Origin: Spirochaetales bacterium
Lineage (GTDB): Bacteria; Spirochaetota; Spirochaetia; DSM-27196; SKKC01
DNA: 8,959 nucleotides
Direction of reading: 5' to 3'
Assembly: GCA_007126865.1 (NCBI GenBank)
Contig: SLAN01000267.1
Coordinates: 1-8,959 of the forward strand
Shown: positions 6,348-8,959 of the stretch, piece after piece
Position numbering within the stretch: position 1 is the first letter of the stretch
Layout of the letters: the number at the start of each line of letters is the position of its first letter
Position numbers and translations under genes: made by a program
Notes under the pieces: model-generated
The model's database searches: none
What the model was told of the DNA's origin: nothing
The model's input: the letters and a program-made list of their open reading frames with translations, nothing else

Positions 6348-8135
6348 ATGGCGGCAGACGAAGAAAAGGGCACCGATCGGCACAACACGAACACGCTTTC
6401 CGGTTCGGCAACGGACGAGGCGTTCGACTACTACGGAGTCTGGGTAAAGTCAGGTCCCGAAGATGTTTCCGATAGCGAGGAAGACGATTCGGACGGCATA
6501 TTCGACCTGGAGATAACCGACGACGACGATACTACCTCGTCCGAGTCGATCGGGATTCCCGACGCGGATGACTCCGACGAGGATGCCGGCGAGCTCGCCC
6601 GCCTTTCGGAGGAAGAGGAAGCATTGCTCGCGGATCTGGAGAGCTCGGACAGCGACATCGATACACCGTCGGTCGATGAGACCGGCAGTGCGCCTTCGGA
6701 ACCCGAGCCGTCGGGGGATGAGCTCGAGTTTCGCTTCGCCGAAGGAGAGGAAGAGCTTCCCGATCTCGAGCTCGACGACAGCGACGACCTTTCGCTTGAC
6801 GAGGACGAAGTGCCGGGCACACACGGGTTTCCCTCGCAGGAAGCGGGCGAACACGACACGTCCGAAGTGCCCGAGTCGCAACGACCGTCCGCGTCCGAAT
6901 CCGAGCGAGGTCCGGTGCGCGAAATCGAGCTGGAGGCAGCCGACAGCGCCGCAGACTTCGACGATGTATCGGCTGTCGCCGGTGAGATGAGTGAACCTAC
7001 CTCCGCGGACAGAGGCAGCGGCGGATACTCGAAGGAAGCATTCGATCGCATACAGGGCGAGTTAACCGACATCAAGTCCGAGCTGGCCGCGTTGCGGAGT
7101 GAGCTCGCCGTGCTTCGCGGAAACAGGGCGTCGGGTTCCGAGCCACAATCGCAATCGGCCGCCGCGACGACACACTCCCCCGCCGGTGAGCTTCCCGTAG
7201 AAGACAGTGAACCGGTCTTCGACGGCTCCGAGAACCGGGACGAGGGGCTCGTTTTCGAACCGGAAGGTTCGGAGGAGGCGGCACCGGGGCAAACCGAAGA
7301 GGACACCATCGGAGAAGAGTCGGAGGGTGGTTTTTTCGAAGAGGAAGATGACGAGACCATCGCTCTGACCGGCGATGAGCTCGACAACATCCTGAACACC
7401 GCAGAGTTCACCGAAGAGGTAGGCAAGCCTACCGATTTCGACGACGGCGACCTCGATCTCGATCTCTCGACGCTCGAAAGCAACGACTACTCATTCTCCG
7501 ACGACGCGATCGAAACACCGGAAGACGAACCGCAATACGCCGATACCGAGCCTGTAGCCGAGGACGAAGCTTTCGTGTTCGAGGACCAGTCGGTCGAGGG
7601 CGATATTCCGCCCGAAGTCGATCAGGACGATTCGTCGGCGATAGGCGGGGAAACCTCCGAAGCGCAAGGCGCTGAGGAGGACATCTTCGGCGCAAGCGAC
7701 GATGAGGTCGATGTACTCGCGAATATGGATATCGACTCAGAGCTCGCCGATATCGATGCGCTCGACGACGAAGAGCCTCCCATTGGGCCGGAGACGGCCG
7801 AGCACGACATGTCGCTCGACGATGTGCAGGCGGCGGCAGATGAGTCGCCGACAGAGGAGCGGGACACCGGCGAATCGGCCGCATCTGTCCGGCCGAGCGA
7901 GCCGGAGGAGATGTCCGGAGACTCAACACCGCCGGAAGCAGATCAGATCGACAACAGAACCGGCGGCGGAGCCGAGGAGCTTCCCGAAAACCTGAAAGAA
8001 GAGATCAAGTCGGTACTCAGCTATATGGATCAGCTCCTCGAGTCTCTTCCCGAGGAGAAAATTCGGGAGTTCGCACATTCCGAGCATTTCGAGGTCTATA
8101 AGCGTCTTTTCGAGGAACTCGGACTGGAGCCGTAG
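6348..8135 (+). CDS. Highly acidic, mostly disordered putative scaffold protein (595 aa)
   Basis: I do not recognise a named family. From ATG 6348 the protein has 595 residues; a longer frame opens at 6300. By hand count it has about 190 Asp/Glu against about 25 Lys/Arg, and no cysteine. It has no signal peptide or membrane segment, so it is predicted to be cytoplasmic. Ordered-looking islands stand out: DEAFDYYGVWVKSGPEDV (23-40); a coiled coil with R/K-E heptads (about 227-258); IALTGDELDNILNTAEF (338-354); and a C-terminal helical module (about 550-595) containing SVLSYMDQLL, EKIREFA and KRLFEELGLEP. Between them are Asp/Glu/Ser/Pro tracts with single hydrophobic footholds (GIFDLEI, PVFDGS, LVFEPE, FVFEDQ). 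This build suits a scaffold or hub with short docking motifs; that role is inferred. The GAF-like gene starts two bases after its stop, so the two products probably act together. No frameshift is visible: the frame and bias run evenly to the end. Confidence 0.85.
   Translation: MAADEEKGTDRHNTNTLSGSATDEAFDYYGVWVKSGPEDVSDSEEDDSDGIFDLEITDDDDTTSSESIGIPDADDSDEDAGELARLSEEEEALLADLESSDSDIDTPSVDETGSAPSEPEPSGDELEFRFAEGEEELPDLELDDSDDLSLDEDEVPGTHGFPSQEAGEHDTSEVPESQRPSASESERGPVREIELEAADSAADFDDVSAVAGEMSEPTSADRGSGGYSKEAFDRIQGELTDIKSELAALRSELAVLRGNRASGSEPQSQSAAATTHSPAGELPVEDSEPVFDGSENRDEGLVFEPEGSEEAAPGQTEEDTIGEESEGGFFEEEDDETIALTGDELDNILNTAEFTEEVGKPTDFDDGDLDLDLSTLESNDYSFSDDAIETPEDEPQYADTEPVAEDEAFVFEDQSVEGDIPPEVDQDDSSAIGGETSEAQGAEEDIFGASDDEVDVLANMDIDSELADIDALDDEEPPIGPETAEHDMSLDDVQAAADESPTEERDTGESAASVRPSEPEEMSGDSTPPEADQIDNRTGGGAEELPENLKEEIKSVLSYMDQLLESLPEEKIREFAHSEHFEVYKRLFEELGLEP
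8126..8129 (+). promoter_or_regulatory. Ribosome binding site of the GAF-like gene
   Basis: GGAG, eight bases before ATG 8138, lies inside the last codons of the acidic-protein gene. It supports this start over the in-frame ATG at 8147. Confidence 0.6.
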
Positions 8136-8137
8136 TC

Positions 8138-8959
8138 ATGGGGCTCATGAACCGTGTGCTCGACTCGGCGAGCGGCGGAACGCGCGCCCCGCGGAAGCCG
8201 AACGACGATCAGCAGACCGTTCCGGTCGGGACGTCCGATGGTTCACAAGTCCTCCAGCGCGTGTTGGCCGCCATCGAGCAAATACAGACAGGGCTGGATG
8301 CTCCCGCGGCAGTTCTCAAGCTTCTCCAGCGCCCGCTCGGCATCAACCGCGGTGCGTTGTTGATCCGTGACAGCTCGGATAATACGTTCAAGCCGTGGGC
8401 GCATGTCGGCATAGACCCCACCACACGCTATCGTCTCACTCTCACCTACGAACAGACTCGCACCCTTGTGCCGGGCTTCGCAACAACACTTCACGCTCAC
8501 AACCGCGAATCGCTGGTACCGTACCTCTCGTTTCGCGAAGCGTCGAGATTGGAAAGCGCGTATCTCGCCCGGCTGCACTACCGCTCCCGCCTCGCCGGGC
8601 TCCTTGTCCTCCTCGATGCCGGGATCGCCGGAATGGAGACGGGAAACCGCGAGATGCTGCTCACCGCCATCTCGGAGCCGATCGGCCGTGTGCTCGTGCG
8701 CTCGCGCGAATGGACACTCGATCGCATGTATTCTCCGCTTCGGCTCGATCCGGTCGATTTCCAGCGGTCGGTTCGCTATGTCGCTGAAGAGCTCGATCCG
8801 TCCGAACGAACTCTGGTTCTGATCCGGGCTGAGACCGCATCTACGACCCAAGCGATTTTCGAACGGACCCGGCTCTACGATTCTCAGCGAGCCGCGTTGG
8901 ATGTGCGTACGGTGATAGCATCGTTGCTCGGAGGAACCGGCGATGTCTGTATAACCGAA
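8138..8959 (+). CDS. GAF-like domain protein, 3' truncated by window edge
   Basis: An uninterrupted frame of 274 codons from ATG 8138 to the last base; the gene continues beyond the window. GGAG (8126-8129) is eight bases upstream and the previous stop ends two bases before, so translation is probably coupled. Residues 1-35 are polar. Residues 38-190 look like a GAF-type sensor fold: helix QVLQRVLAAIEQIQTGLDAP, strands GALLIRD and FKPWAHVGID, then AGLLVLLDAG and a closing helix REMLLTAISEPIGRVLVRS. No cysteine-based chromophore or cyclic-nucleotide NKFDE motif is visible. From about 206 a second region begins (DFQRSVRYVAEEL, TLVLIRAE, RTVIASLLGGTGDVCITE), possibly a degenerate GGDEF/cyclase-like or second sensor domain, too incomplete to name. 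It probably works with the acidic protein before it. The GAF call is by fold pattern only. Confidence 0.75.
   Translation, partial: MGLMNRVLDSASGGTRAPRKPNDDQQTVPVGTSDGSQVLQRVLAAIEQIQTGLDAPAAVLKLLQRPLGINRGALLIRDSSDNTFKPWAHVGIDPTTRYRLTLTYEQTRTLVPGFATTLHAHNRESLVPYLSFREASRLESAYLARLHYRSRLAGLLVLLDAGIAGMETGNREMLLTAISEPIGRVLVRSREWTLDRMYSPLRLDPVDFQRSVRYVAEELDPSERTLVLIRAETASTTQAIFERTRLYDSQRAALDVRTVIASLLGGTGDVCITE

Noticed and set aside
6431..7483. Long open minus-strand frame (350 codons), very Ser-rich
   Set aside because: It is the mirror of the acidic gene: GAN codons on plus read as serine-type TCN codons on minus in the right frame. Its low complexity and lack of a start context mark it as a shadow.
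1..8959. CRISPR array, phage, transposon or toxin-antitoxin system
   Set aside because: No regularly spaced repeats, integrase, transposase, terminal inverted repeats or small paired genes are visible.

Overview
The window comes from a GC-rich bacterium with an envelope and periplasm: it encodes a secreted or membrane-anchored peptidoglycan peptidase, a protein with a signal peptide, and a divisome-type membrane protein. No rRNA, tRNA, plasmid, phage or IS signal is visible, so this looks like ordinary chromosomal sequence. My best guess at the lineage is a free-living spirochaete, from gene content and the style of the acidic protein. That is inference, held with moderate to low confidence.

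Layout. The window opens inside lon (1-1074, plus strand), with the ATPase Walker A half cut off. A run of four closely packed plus-strand genes follows: a VanY-type D-Ala-D-Ala carboxypeptidase (1127-2128), an alkaline-phosphatase-superfamily phosphodiesterase (2125-3369), a DUF1015 protein (3393-4700) and a secreted two-domain protein of unknown function (4697-5629). Two junctions are 4-base stop/start overlaps and the other gaps are 52 and 23 bases, so the run is probably one transcript, perhaps partly read through from lon. It converges, with a 37-base coding overlap, on a minus-strand FtsB/DivIC-like gene (5593-6165).

A divergent control region (6166-6347) separates the FtsB-like gene from a second plus-strand pair: an extremely acidic, mostly disordered protein (6348-8135) and, two bases further on, a GAF-like protein that is still open at the window end (8138-8959). 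The control region contains a TTGACA-N17-TAGTCT promoter candidate, an 11-base tandem repeat and a clear ribosome binding site.

How the genes may work together. The carboxypeptidase, the secreted protein and the FtsB-like protein all point to the cell envelope and division. The phosphodiesterase and DUF1015 protein have no obvious substrate here. The acidic protein and its GAF-like partner are the best candidate for an undescribed system. The acidic protein has a few short conserved-looking islands (an N-terminal aromatic motif, a coiled coil, a TGDELDNIL motif and a C-terminal helical module) in a sea of Asp/Glu, as expected of a scaffold. The translationally coupled GAF-like protein could be its sensor or partner.
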